A DNA stretch of 64,000 bases from Streptomyces sp. SDr-06 (lineage in GTDB: Bacteria; Actinomycetota; Actinomycetes; Streptomycetales; Streptomycetaceae), in assembly GCF_003324565.1 (NCBI RefSeq), contig NZ_QOLA01000003.1:186001-250000 (forward strand), in the 5' to 3' direction. The position numbers were made by a program, and so were the translations under genes. The notes beneath the pieces are model-generated. The model was given only the letters and a program-made list of their open reading frames with translations, had not been told where the DNA came from and did no database searches. Of this stretch, positions 17,187-25,505 are shown piece after piece (within the stretch, counting starts at the first letter, position 1; each line of letters opens with the position of its first letter).

Positions 17187-17699
17187 CTACTTCTCCTGCG
17201 ACTTGAGCTCGGGGCGGCCGGGCTGCTCGCCGCCGCGCTCCTTGATGTACGTCTCGGTCGGCACCATTACCTTGCGGCGAAAGACGCAGACCAGCGTGCC
17301 GTCCTGCTTGTAGCCCCTGGTCTCCACGTAGACGATCCCGCGGTCGTTCTTCGACTTCGAGGGGGTCTTGTCGAGGACCGTCGTCTCGCCGTAGATCGTG
17401 TCGCCGTGGAAGGTCGGTGCCACGTGCCGCAGCGACTCGATCTCCAGGTTGGCGATCGCCTTGCCGGACACGTCCGGCACGCTCATGCCGAGCAGCAGCG
17501 AGTAGATGTAGTTGCCCACCACGACGTTCTTGCCGAAGTCCGTCGTGTTCTCCGCGTAGTTGGCGTCCATGTGGAGCGGGTGGTGGTTCATCGTGAGCAG
17601 ACAGAAGAGGTGGTCGTCGTACTCGGTGACCGTCTTTCCGGGCCAGTGCTTGTAGACGGCGCCGACTTCGAACTCTTCGTAGGTACGGCCGAACTGCAT
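17187..17699 (-). CDS. MaoC-type hydratase, probable mesaconyl-CoA hydratase
   Basis: A 170-residue single-hotdog hydratase placed between the lyase and dehydrogenase genes. In the pathway, hydration of mesaconyl-CoA to methylmalyl-CoA is needed, so that role is inferred. The active-site stretch is LLTMNHHPLHMDANYA, then FGKNVVVGNYIYSLLLGMSV. The usual Asp of the D-x-N-P-x-H hydratase motif is Asn here. Known proteobacterial mesaconyl-CoA hydratases are about twice as long. ATG 17699 was preferred because GGAGG lies 10 nt upstream; GTG 17708, overlapping the lyase stop as GTGA, is the alternative. Confidence 0.82.
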   Translation of the reverse strand: MQFGRTYEEFEVGAVYKHWPGKTVTEYDDHLFCLLTMNHHPLHMDANYAENTTDFGKNVVVGNYIYSLLLGMSVPDVSGKAIANLEIESLRHVAPTFHGDTIYGETTVLDKTPSKSKNDRGIVYVETRGYKQDGTLVCVFRRKVMVPTETYIKERGGEQPGRPELKSQEK

Positions 17700-17704
17700 G
17701 TCGC

Positions 17705-18670
17705 TCACGCCTCCGGGATCTCGAACTTGGACGTGCGCTGCATACCCGCCGCACGGCCCTTGCCGGAGATGACCAGGGCCATCTTGCGGCTGGCCTCGTC
17801 GATCATCTCGTCGCCGAGCATCGCCGAGCCCTTCTTGCCGCCCGCCTCGGACGTGCAGTAGTCGTACGCGTCCAGGATCAGCTCGGCGTGGTCGAAGTCC
17901 TCCTGCGACGGCGAGAAGATCTCGTTCGACGCCTCGACCTGCCCCGGGTGCAGCACCCACTTGCCGTCGAAGCCGAGCGCGGCCGCGCGCTGGGCGACCT
18001 CGCGGTAGCCGTCCACGTTGCGGATCTGGAGGTAGGGGCCGTCGATCGCCTGGAGGTCGTTGGCGCGGGCCGCCATCAGGATCTTCATCAGGATGTAGTG
18101 GTACGCGTCCGCGCCGTACCCGGGCGGCTGCTCGCCCACGACCAGCGACTTCATGTTGATCGACGCCATGAAGTCGGCCGGGCCGAAGATGATGGTCTCG
18201 GTGCGCGGCGAGGCCTCCGCGATCGCGTTGACGTTGTTCAGGCCGCGCGCGTTCTCGATCTGCGCCTCGATGCCGATCTTGCCGACCTCGAAGCCCATCG
18301 TCTTCTCGATCTGGGTGAGCAGCAGGTCCAGGGCCACGACCTGGTCGGCGCTCTGCACCTTCGGCAGCATGATGCAGTCGAGGTTCTGGCCGGCGCCCTC
18401 GACCACGGTGACGACGTCGCGGTACGTCCACTCGGTCGTCCAGTCGTTCACCCGCACGACCCGTGTCTTGCCCGTCCAGTCGCCCTCGTTGAGGAACTTG
18501 ACGATGGTGTGCCGCGCCTCGGGCTTGGCGAGCGGCGCGCAGGCGTCCTCCAGGTCGAGGAAGACCTGGTCGGCCGGGAGGCCCTGGGCCTTCTCCAGGA
18601 AGCGCGGGTTCGACCCGGGAACCGCGAGGCAGGAGCGGCGCGGGCGGAGACGGTTGACGGGGGTGCTCAT
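17705..18670 (-). CDS. mcl: CitE-family beta-methylmalyl-CoA/malyl-CoA lyase
   Basis: A 321-residue TIM-barrel lyase of the HpcH/CitE family. It should split beta-methylmalyl-CoA into glyoxylate and propionyl-CoA. Visible elements are the N-terminal RSCLAVPGSNPRFLEKA, the CoA/metal region VFLDLEDACAP, IGIEAQIENARGL with the metal-binding Glu, and FGPADFMASI with the metal-binding Asp. The ATG at 18670 overlaps the mutase stop as ATGA. The length matches Mcl1 of alpha-proteobacteria. This is the step that releases glyoxylate from the ethylmalonyl-CoA pathway. Confidence 0.88.
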   Translation of the reverse strand: MSTPVNRLRPRRSCLAVPGSNPRFLEKAQGLPADQVFLDLEDACAPLAKPEARHTIVKFLNEGDWTGKTRVVRVNDWTTEWTYRDVVTVVEGAGQNLDCIMLPKVQSADQVVALDLLLTQIEKTMGFEVGKIGIEAQIENARGLNNVNAIAEASPRTETIIFGPADFMASINMKSLVVGEQPPGYGADAYHYILMKILMAARANDLQAIDGPYLQIRNVDGYREVAQRAAALGFDGKWVLHPGQVEASNEIFSPSQEDFDHAELILDAYDYCTSEAGGKKGSAMLGDEMIDEASRKMALVISGKGRAAGMQRTSKFEIPEA

Positions 18671-20694
18671 GCGGGGACCTCCAACGGGTCGAGCTTGTTC
18701 GCTTTCCGGATCTCGTCGACGATACGGCCGATGATCTCCGTGATACCGAAGTCCTTCGGGGTGAAAACGGCGGCGACGCCCGCCTTGCGCAACTCCTCGG
18801 CGTCCGCGGGCGGGATGATCCCGCCGGCGATCACCGGAATGTCGGGCGCGCCCGCCTCCCGCAGTCGCACCAGGACGTCGGGGACGAGTTCGGCGTGCGA
18901 GCCGGACAGGATGGACAGGCCGACGCAGTGCACGTCCTCGGCGAGGGCGGCGCTCACGATCTGCTCCGGGGTCAGCCGGATGCCCTGGTAGACCACCTCG
19001 AAGCCGGCGTCCCGCGCGCGCACCGCGATCTGCTCGGCGCCGTTGGAGTGCCCGTCCAGGCCCGGCTTGCCGACCAGCAGGCGCAGCCGCCCGGCACCCA
19101 GGTCGGAGGCCGTGCGCGCCACCTTCTCGCGGACCAGGGCGAGCGGCGTGCCCTCCTCGGCGGTGACCGCGACCGGGGCGGAGGAGACGCCCGTGGGCGC
19201 CCGGAACTCGCCGAACACCTCGCGCAGCGCCTGGGACCACTCGCCGGTGGTGACCCCGGAGCGCACGCACTCCAGCGTCGCCTCCATGAGGTTGCCGGTG
19301 CCCTGGGCCGCCTCCTTCAGCTTCTCCAGCGCCTTGCAGGGGCGGGGATGGTTGAACGGCGGCTGGTAGCGGGTGTCGCGCCAGTTCTTGAGGGAGGCGA
19401 CGACGCGGGCCTCGACGGCGGGGTCGACCGTCATGATCGCGCCGTCCAGGTCCGCGGTGAGCGGGCTCGGCTCGGTCGACTCGTAGCAGTTGACGCCGAC
19501 GATCTTCTCCTCACCGGCCTCGATACGGGCCCGGCGCTCGGCGTGCGAGGAAACGAGCTGCGACTTGAGGTAGCCCGACTCGACGGCCGCGAGCGCCCCG
19601 CCCATCTCCTGGATCCGGTCGATCTCGGCCAGGCACTCGTCGACCAGGGCGTCCACCTTGGCCTCGATGACGTGCGAGCCCGCGAAGATGTCCTCGTACT
19701 CCAGCAGGTCGCTCTCGTGCGCCAGGACCTGCTGGATGCGCAGCGACCACTGCTGGTCCCAGGGGCGGGGGAGCCCCAGGGCCTCGTTCCAGGCCGGGAG
19801 CTGGACCGCGCGGGCGCGGGCGTCCTTGGAGAGGGTCACGGCCAGCATCTCCAGGACGATCCGCTGGACGTTGTTCTCGGGCTGCGCCTCGGTCAGGCCG
19901 AGGGAGTTGACCTGGACGCCGTAGCGGAAGCGGCGCTGCTTGGCGTCCTCGATCCCGTACCGCTCCCGCGTGATCTTGTCCCAGATGCGGCCGAAGGCAC
20001 GCATCTTGCACATCTCCTCGATGAAGCGGACGCCCGCGTTCACGAAGAAGGAGATGCGGGCCACGACGTCGCCCTTGCGGTCCTCGGGGATCTGGCCCGA
20101 CGCGAACACCGAGTCGAGCACGGCGATCGCGGTGGACATCGCGTACGCGATCTCCTGGACCGGGGTCGCTCCCGCCTCCTGCAGGTGGTAGCTGCAGATG
20201 TTGATGGGGTTCCACTTGGGGATGTTGTTCACGGTGTAACAGATCATGTCTGTCGTCAGCCGCAGCGAAGGACCCGGCGGGAAGACGTGCGTCCCGCGCG
20301 AGAGGTACTCCTTCACGATGTCGTTCTGGGTGGTGCCCTGGAGCTTGGTGATGTCCGCGCCCTGCTCCTCGGCGACCACCTGGTACATGGCGAGCAGCCA
20401 CATCGCGGTGGCGTTGATCGTCATCGAGGTGTTCATCTGCTCCAGGGGAATGTCCTGGAACAGCCGCCTCATGTCACCGAGATGGGAGACCGGGACCCCG
20501 ACCCGGCCCACCTCGCCGCGGGCGAGGATGTGGTCGGGGTCGTATCCGGTCTGCGTCGGAAGGTCGAACGCGACCGACAGACCCGTCTGACCCTTGGCGA
20601 GGTTGTTGCGGTAGAGCTCGTTGGACGCCTCGGCGGTCGAGTGCCCGGCATACGTCCGCATGAGCCACGGCCGATCCTTCTGACGCTCAGTCAT
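18667..20694 (-). CDS. meaA: Ethylmalonyl-CoA mutase (B12-dependent)
   Basis: Isomerises (2R)-ethylmalonyl-CoA to methylsuccinyl-CoA with adenosylcobalamin. The 675-residue chain joins a mutase barrel (RTYAGHSTAEASNELYRNNL, GLSVAFDLPTQTGYDPDH) to a C-terminal B12 domain with the base-off motif D-x-H-x2-G in KPGLDGHSNGAEQ, then GLSILSGSH and IAGGIIPP. This single-chain layout and its place after ccr fit Ecm/MeaA rather than methylmalonyl-CoA mutase, whose large subunit is longer. Its ATG at 20694 is 14 nt after the ccr stop. I found no cobalamin riboswitch ahead of the operon. Confidence 0.92.
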   Translation of the reverse strand: MTERQKDRPWLMRTYAGHSTAEASNELYRNNLAKGQTGLSVAFDLPTQTGYDPDHILARGEVGRVGVPVSHLGDMRRLFQDIPLEQMNTSMTINATAMWLLAMYQVVAEEQGADITKLQGTTQNDIVKEYLSRGTHVFPPGPSLRLTTDMICYTVNNIPKWNPINICSYHLQEAGATPVQEIAYAMSTAIAVLDSVFASGQIPEDRKGDVVARISFFVNAGVRFIEEMCKMRAFGRIWDKITRERYGIEDAKQRRFRYGVQVNSLGLTEAQPENNVQRIVLEMLAVTLSKDARARAVQLPAWNEALGLPRPWDQQWSLRIQQVLAHESDLLEYEDIFAGSHVIEAKVDALVDECLAEIDRIQEMGGALAAVESGYLKSQLVSSHAERRARIEAGEEKIVGVNCYESTEPSPLTADLDGAIMTVDPAVEARVVASLKNWRDTRYQPPFNHPRPCKALEKLKEAAQGTGNLMEATLECVRSGVTTGEWSQALREVFGEFRAPTGVSSAPVAVTAEEGTPLALVREKVARTASDLGAGRLRLLVGKPGLDGHSNGAEQIAVRARDAGFEVVYQGIRLTPEQIVSAALAEDVHCVGLSILSGSHAELVPDVLVRLREAGAPDIPVIAGGIIPPADAEELRKAGVAAVFTPKDFGITEIIGRIVDEIRKANKLDPLEVPA

Positions 20695-20708
20695 GAACCT
20701 TCCCAGCC

Positions 20709-22046
20709 TCAGATGTTGCGGAAGCGGTTGATGGCGTCGAGGTGCTTCTCGCGCAGCTCGGGGTCGCTGACGCCGAGGCCCTCGCGGGGCGCGAGCGCCA
20801 GCACGCCGACCTTGCCCTGGTGGAGGTTGCGGTGCACGTCGTAGGCGGCCTGCCCGGTGTCCTCCAGGGAGTACACCTTGGAGAGCGTCGGGTGGATCTT
20901 GCCCTTGGCGATGAGGCGGTTGGCCTCCCACGCCTCGCGGTAGTTGGCGAAGTGCGAGCCGATGATGCGCTTCAGGGACATCCACAGGTAGCGGTTGTCG
21001 TACTCGTGCATGTAGCCCGAGGTGGAGGCGCAGGTGGTGATGGTGCCGCCCTTGCGGGTGACGTAGACGCTCGCGCCGAAGGTCTCGCGGCCCGGGTGCT
21101 CGAAGACGATGTCGATGTCCTCGCCGCCGGTGAACTCGCGGATGCGCTTGCCGAAGCGCTTCCACTCCTTGGGGTCCTGGGTCCGCTCGTCCTTCCAGAA
21201 CTTGTACCCCTCGGCGTTGCGGTCGATGACCGCCTCCGCGCCCATGGCGCGGCAGATGTCCGCCTTCTCGGGGCTGGAGACCACGCAGATGGGGTTGGCG
21301 CCGCCCGCGAGCGCGAACTGCGTGGCGTAGGAGCCGAGTCCGCCGCTGGCGCCCCAGATCAGGACGTTGTCGCCCTGCTTCATCCCGGCGCCGTTGCGGG
21401 AGACCAGCTGGCGGTAGGCGGTCGAGTTCACCAGGCCGGGGGCCGCCGCCTCCTCCCAGCTCAGGTGCCGCGGCTTGGGCATGAGCTGGTTGGACTTGAC
21501 GAGCGCGATCTCGGCGAGCCCGCCGAAGTTGGTCTCGAAGCCCCAGATGCGCTGCTCGGGGTCGAGCATCGTGTCGTTGTGCCCGTCGGAGCTCTCCAGC
21601 TCGACCGAGAGGCAGTGCGCCACGACCTCGTCGCCCGGCTGCCAGGCGTTCACGCCGGGGCCGGTGCGCAGCACGACGCCCGCGAGGTCCGAGCCGATGA
21701 CGTGGTACGGCAGGTCGTGGCGCTTGGTCAGCTCGCTGAGCCGGCCGTAGCGCTCCAGGAAGCTGAAGGTCGAGACCGGCTCGAAGATCGACGTCCAGAC
21801 CGAGTTGTAGTTGACCGAGGAGGCCATGACGGCCACCAGGGCCTCGCCCGGGCCGAGTTCGGGCACCGGGACCTCGTCCAGGTGGATCGACTTGCGGGGG
21901 TCCTTGTCGCGGGTGCTGAGCCCGGCGAACATCTCCGCCTCGTCCTTGTGCACGGTGATCGCGCGGTACGAGTCGGGGAGCGGCAGAGCGGCGAAGTCGG
22001 CGGAGGTGGACTCCGGCGACTGGATCGCGTCCAGGATTTCCTTCAC
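20709..22046 (-). CDS. ccr: Crotonyl-CoA carboxylase/reductase
   Basis: Reductively carboxylates crotonyl-CoA with NADPH and CO2 to ethylmalonyl-CoA, the committed step of the pathway and a source of ethylmalonyl extender units. It is a 445-residue medium-chain reductase fold with the NADPH loop WGASGGLGSYATQFA. The four CO2-pocket residues known from Kitasatospora CCR are present at the same numbers: Asn81, Phe170, Glu171 and His365. The GTG at 22046 follows GGAGG by 7 nt. Upstream lie two sets of inverted repeats (22277-22313 and 22336-22375) that look like operators, and the TetR gene. Confidence 0.96.
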   Translation of the reverse strand: MKEILDAIQSPESTSADFAALPLPDSYRAITVHKDEAEMFAGLSTRDKDPRKSIHLDEVPVPELGPGEALVAVMASSVNYNSVWTSIFEPVSTFSFLERYGRLSELTKRHDLPYHVIGSDLAGVVLRTGPGVNAWQPGDEVVAHCLSVELESSDGHNDTMLDPEQRIWGFETNFGGLAEIALVKSNQLMPKPRHLSWEEAAAPGLVNSTAYRQLVSRNGAGMKQGDNVLIWGASGGLGSYATQFALAGGANPICVVSSPEKADICRAMGAEAVIDRNAEGYKFWKDERTQDPKEWKRFGKRIREFTGGEDIDIVFEHPGRETFGASVYVTRKGGTITTCASTSGYMHEYDNRYLWMSLKRIIGSHFANYREAWEANRLIAKGKIHPTLSKVYSLEDTGQAAYDVHRNLHQGKVGVLALAPREGLGVSDPELREKHLDAINRFRNI

Positions 22047-22276
22047 GGTGTTGCCTCCGGCGAAGCGCCCCTGAGGGGCGTTGAGGGTCTTCGGGGGTGG
22101 TGCTGTGGAGGTGTGCCGTCGGTTCGGCGGTGTGGTGCGAGTACGGCAGCGCCTGGTGGGCGCGGGAGGGTTGCCTGTGACGCAGGCGTCCGGGCGCACG
22201 CGCCAGTGGCGGCTTGTGGGGACAGCCGGCGTACGAGGTTGCTCTGCACGCCGGCCGCCCGGACAACATCAACGTA

Positions 22277-22313
22277 TGGCACCGGGTGCCAAGTGACAAG
22301 ACACTGCGTGCCA
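22277..22313. promoter_or_regulatory. Three TGGCAC half-sites upstream of ccr
   Basis: TGGCAC at 22277-22282 faces GTGCCA at 22286-22291 across 3 nt, forming a perfect palindrome. A third GTGCCA at 22308-22313, inside the repeated GTGCCAAG, is spaced 22 nt (two helical turns) from the second. On the minus strand a possible promoter TTGTCA-N17-TACGTT overlaps the sites. Regulator unknown. Confidence 0.5.
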
Positions 22314-22335
22314 AGAGTTTCTCTCAATTGCGGAA

Positions 22336-22375
22336 TGACCTGCACAGATGAGCGATGATCGATCGTTGCAGGTCA
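22336..22375. promoter_or_regulatory. Inverted repeat TGACCTGCA/TGCAGGTCA between tetR and ccr
   Basis: Two perfect 9-bp arms at 22336-22344 and 22367-22375 with 22 nt between them. The centre contains the self-complementary GATCGATC. The site could be an operator or a cruciform. Confidence 0.4.
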
Positions 22376-22382
22376 GCGCATA

Positions 22383-22425
22383 CGCCGGTGGCCGCATCCC
22401 TGAGCGAGGGATGCGGCCACCGGCG
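22383..22425 (-). terminator. Strong stem-loop after tetR
   Basis: A perfect 18-bp stem (22383-22400 with 22408-22425) with loop TGAGCGA lies 22 nt beyond the tetR stop on the minus strand. It has no U-tract. It should isolate ccr from the regulator transcript. Confidence 0.75.
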
Positions 22426-22447
22426 CGGAACAGGAAGGGCGAGCGGG

Positions 22448-23254
22448 CTATCTGGTCTGCAGGGCCTGCTTGATGGTCTGCATGATCTCGTCGAGCGGCG
22501 CGTCCGTGCGGGCCACCGCGACCAGCACCTCGTCGCCGGCCGAGACGGAGGCCGCGGCCTGCTTCGGCTTGGCCGTGCGGCCCGCTCCGATGCCCGAGCC
22601 GAAGGTCTCCCGGACGATCGCGAAGGCGTGGTCGAGCTGGGACTCCACGTCGCCCTGGCCGCCGGCCCGCAGCCAGCGGCGCAGCACGTGGTTGTGGGCG
22701 GTGACGACGGCGGAGGCGGCGACCTCGGCGAGCAGCGGGTCGTCATTGCCCGGCTGGTGGTCGTGCTCGTCGAAGTGGCCCAGCAGATAGCGGGTGAAGA
22801 GGCGCTCGTAGCGGGCGACCGAGGCGATCTCGGCCTCGCGCAGGGTGGGCACCTCGCGGGTCAGCTTGTAGCGCGCCACGGAGACCGCGGGGGAGCCCGC
22901 GTACATCTTCATGACCTCTTTGATGCCCCGGCACACCGTGTCGAGCGGGTGCTCGTGCGGGGGCGCGGCGTTGAGGACCGCCTCGGCCCGCACGAGGGTG
23001 TCGTCGTGATCGGGGAAGATCGCCTCTTCCTTGGAGCGGAAGTGGCGGAAGAAGGTGCGCCGGGCGACCCCGGCCCGGGCCGCGATCTCGTCGACGGTGG
23101 TGGCCTCGTACCCCTTCGCGGAGAACAGGTCCATGGCCGCGGCCGCCAGCTCTCGGCGCATCTTGAGCCGCTGGGCGGCCGCCCGGCTGCCCGCGGCGCT
23201 TTCCGGGGCGTCGGGCACGGCGTTCGTACGGGAGGACCTGGCTGGCTGGGGCAT
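22448..23254 (-). CDS. TetR-family regulator, likely local regulator of acyl-CoA genes
   Basis: A 268-residue TetR protein with a long C-terminal part. After about 35 variable residues comes the DNA-binding domain LAAAAMDLFSAKGYEATTVD followed by EIAARAGVARRTFFRHFRSK. The C-terminal region is helical and ends with an Ala/Lys-rich tail. It does not resemble ArpA-type butyrolactone receptors. It sits between the tandem hydroxyacyl-CoA dehydrogenase and ccr on the same strand, with repeats on both sides, so control of these CoA genes by an acyl-CoA ligand is a reasonable inference. ATG 23254 is chosen; ATG 23272 is possible; neither has a clear ribosome site. Confidence 0.87.
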   Translation of the reverse strand: MPQPARSSRTNAVPDAPESAAGSRAAAQRLKMRRELAAAAMDLFSAKGYEATTVDEIAARAGVARRTFFRHFRSKEEAIFPDHDDTLVRAEAVLNAAPPHEHPLDTVCRGIKEVMKMYAGSPAVSVARYKLTREVPTLREAEIASVARYERLFTRYLLGHFDEHDHQPGNDDPLLAEVAASAVVTAHNHVLRRWLRAGGQGDVESQLDHAFAIVRETFGSGIGAGRTAKPKQAAASVSAGDEVLVAVARTDAPLDEIMQTIKQALQTR

Positions 23255-23345
23255 GGACCGAACGTACTGCATCTTTGTGGGAAGCCGTGCCCACGGGGGC
23301 GAGCTGCCCGGAGGTTGCAGCAGCCCGCCCCATCCTGCTTCCGGA

Positions 23346-25127
23346 TCAGCGCCGGGCATACTCGCGGAATCCGCGGCCCGTCTTGCGGCCCAGGCAGCCG
23401 GCCGCGACAAGGTGTTCGAGCAGCGGCGCGGGCGCCAGGCCCGGGTCGCGGAACTCGGCGTGCAGCACCTTCTCGATGGCGAGCGAGACGTCCAGGCCCA
23501 CCACGTCGAGCAGTTCGAACGGGCCCATCGGGTAGCCGCCGCCCAGCTTCATCGCGGCGTCGATGTCGTCGAGCGTCGCGTAGTGCTCCTGCACCATCTT
23601 GATCGCGTTGTTGAGGTACGGGAAGAGCAGCGCGTTGACGATGAACCCGGCACGGTCGCCGCAGTCCACCGGGTGCTTGCGGATCTTCGCGGTGACCTCG
23701 CGGACGGTGGCGTGCACCTCGTCGGAGGTGAGCACGGTGCGGACCACCTCGACGAGCTTCATCGCGGGGGCCGGGTTGAAGAAGTGCATGCCGATGACGT
23801 CCTGCGGGCGCGAGGTGGCGCGGGCGCAGGCGACGACGGGCAGCGAGGACGTGGTGGTGGCGAGGACCGCGCCCGGCTTGCAGATCTTGTCGAGGGAGGC
23901 GAAGAGCTGTTGCTTGACCTCCAGGTCCTCGGCGACCGCCTCGACGGCGAGGTCGACCTCGGCGAAGGCCTCCAGGGCGCCCGCGGCCGTGATGCGGTTG
24001 AGGGTCTCCTCGCGCGCCTCGGCCGTGAGCCTGCCCTTGTCGACGGAGCGCGAAAGCGACTTGGCGATACGGGACTTGGCGGTCTCCGCCTTCTCCAGGC
24101 TGCGGGCCGCGAGCACGACCTGGTACCCGGCCTTGGCGAAGACCTCCGCGATGCCGGAGGCCATGGTGCCGGAGCCGGCCACGCCGACCGAGCGGATCTC
24201 GCGGCCGCCCCCGGCCCCCGCGATCGCGTCCGGGGTCTGGGCGTCGGCCACCACGACCGGGCTGCCCTCGCCCTCGTACGTGTAGAAGCCGCGGCCCTTC
24301 TTGCGGCCCGTGAGCCCGGCCTCGGCGAGCTGGCCGAGGATGGGGGCGGGCGCGTGGAGGCGGTCCTGGGAGGAGGCGTACATCGCCTCCAGGACGGTGC
24401 GGGCGGTGTCGATGCCGATCAGGTCGAGCAGTTCGAGCGGGCCCATCGGCAGGCCGCAGCCCAGCTTCATCGCGGCGTCGATGTCCTCGCGCGAGGCGTA
24501 CTTGGACTCGTACATCGCGGCCGCCTGGTTGAGGTAGCCGAAGAGCAGCCCGTCGGCGACGAATCCGGGCCGGTCGCCGACCGCGACGGGCTCCTTGCCG
24601 AGGTCGAGGGCGAGCGCGGTGACCGCGTCGACGGCCGGGGGCGCGGTGAGCACCGACGAGACGATCTCGACGAGCTTCATCGCGGGCGCCGGGTTGAAGA
24701 AGTGCAGGCCGAGCACGCGCTCGGGGTGCGCGGAGTCGGCGGCGAGCCGGGTCACCGAGAGGGCGTTGGTGCCGGTCGCCAGGATCGCGGTGGGCGCGAC
24801 GATGGCGTCGAGCGCGTGGAAGACCTGCTGCTTGAGCTCGTACGACTCGGGCACGACCTCGATGACGAGCTCGGCCTCGGCCGCTGCCTGGAGGTCGGTG
24901 AAGGTGCGGAACCGGGCGAGGATGTCGCCGCGCTCCTGCGAGGTGATCCGCTCGCGGTCCACCGCACGGGCGGTGGAGGCCTCCAGGGCCGCCACGGCCT
25001 GGCGACCGGCGCGCTCGCTGATGTCGATGCCGATGACCTCGCGGCCCGCCCGGGCCAGGACCTCGGCGATGCCGGTGCCCATCGTGCCGAGGCCGACCAC
25101 GGCGACAGTGTTCAGGGGGATGTCCAT
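23346..25127 (-). CDS. Tandem 3-hydroxyacyl-CoA dehydrogenase (two fused copies)
   Basis: A 593-residue protein made of two complete 3-hydroxyacyl-CoA dehydrogenases in a row, each with a Rossmann and a helical domain. It should interconvert 3-hydroxybutyryl-CoA and acetoacetyl-CoA with NAD(P). Copy 1 has the intact VVGLGTMGTGIAEVLARAG loop, but the substrate Ser/Asn sites read TGTNALS and FVADGLL. Copy 2 keeps TTTSSL and FIVNALL, but its nucleotide loop is GSGTMASG. Both keep the catalytic His-Glu pair in HFFNPAPAMKLVE. ATG 25127 follows GGAG by 8 nt; GTG 25130 is adjacent. With ccr downstream it can supply crotonyl-CoA precursors. Confidence 0.93.
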   Translation of the reverse strand: MDIPLNTVAVVGLGTMGTGIAEVLARAGREVIGIDISERAGRQAVAALEASTARAVDRERITSQERGDILARFRTFTDLQAAAEAELVIEVVPESYELKQQVFHALDAIVAPTAILATGTNALSVTRLAADSAHPERVLGLHFFNPAPAMKLVEIVSSVLTAPPAVDAVTALALDLGKEPVAVGDRPGFVADGLLFGYLNQAAAMYESKYASREDIDAAMKLGCGLPMGPLELLDLIGIDTARTVLEAMYASSQDRLHAPAPILGQLAEAGLTGRKKGRGFYTYEGEGSPVVVADAQTPDAIAGAGGGREIRSVGVAGSGTMASGIAEVFAKAGYQVVLAARSLEKAETAKSRIAKSLSRSVDKGRLTAEAREETLNRITAAGALEAFAEVDLAVEAVAEDLEVKQQLFASLDKICKPGAVLATTTSSLPVVACARATSRPQDVIGMHFFNPAPAMKLVEVVRTVLTSDEVHATVREVTAKIRKHPVDCGDRAGFIVNALLFPYLNNAIKMVQEHYATLDDIDAAMKLGGGYPMGPFELLDVVGLDVSLAIEKVLHAEFRDPGLAPAPLLEHLVAAGCLGRKTGRGFREYARR

Positions 25128-25505
25128 CACGGGACTCCAGGGATGAGTGACGACTGAGAGAGGGCGCACGCGACCGGCATCGAGGGGCGCTCGGATACGC
25201 CAACGGGCGCACGGCGTGCGGGAGTTGTGTCGTGGTGCCAAGGGCCGACGGCCCTGTCCCGGGGCACGTCGTACAGAACTGCCGAACCGACGATCACTCG
25301 CGGTGGCTGCGTCACCAGGCCACCGGAGCCGCGGGGGTTACCCGCTCACTTGAGGTTAACCGGCGAGTAACGAGCGCGCCAGCCCTCCGTCGTGCCGAAC
25401 CCGTGTGATCTGGCTCGCCCCCGGACCGGGACGGGCCGGATCACCCGGGGACGGAGAATTCCCGGTGACTCAGCGCGGGGAGGCGGAGGTCAATAGGCTT
25501 TCGGC
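25128..25505. other. Divergent intergenic region between the dehydrogenase and HEAT genes
   Basis: A 378-bp control region. It contains an inverted GTTAC(C/T)CGC repeat (25338-25372), described separately. A possible -10 TAGGCT at 25494-25499 lies 7 nt before the ATG at 25506, which would make the HEAT gene leaderless. No RNA gene is seen. Confidence 0.45.
25338..25372. promoter_or_regulatory. Inverted GTTAC(C/T)CGC repeat upstream of the tandem dehydrogenase
   Basis: GTTACCCGC (25338-25346, plus) and GTTACTCGC (25372-25364, minus) face each other across 17 nt. The right arm also lies in a near-palindrome, GTTAACCGGCGAGTAAC (25356-25372). This is a plausible TetR/FadR-type operator for the divergent dehydrogenase promoter. 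Confidence 0.45.

Noticed and set aside
22277..22315. TGGCAC elements read as sigma-54 (-24) promoter parts
   Set aside because: The TTGC (-12) element is absent at the right spacing and Streptomyces has no sigma-54.
22047..22447. Possible cobalamin riboswitch ahead of ccr-meaA
   Set aside because: No B12-box-like or multi-helix structure is visible; the repeats present are better explained as protein-binding sites.
22448..23254. TetR gene as the missing butyrolactone receptor
   Set aside because: Its sequence beyond the HTH does not resemble ArpA/ScbR proteins and it lies among acyl-CoA genes more than 16 kb from the AfsA gene.
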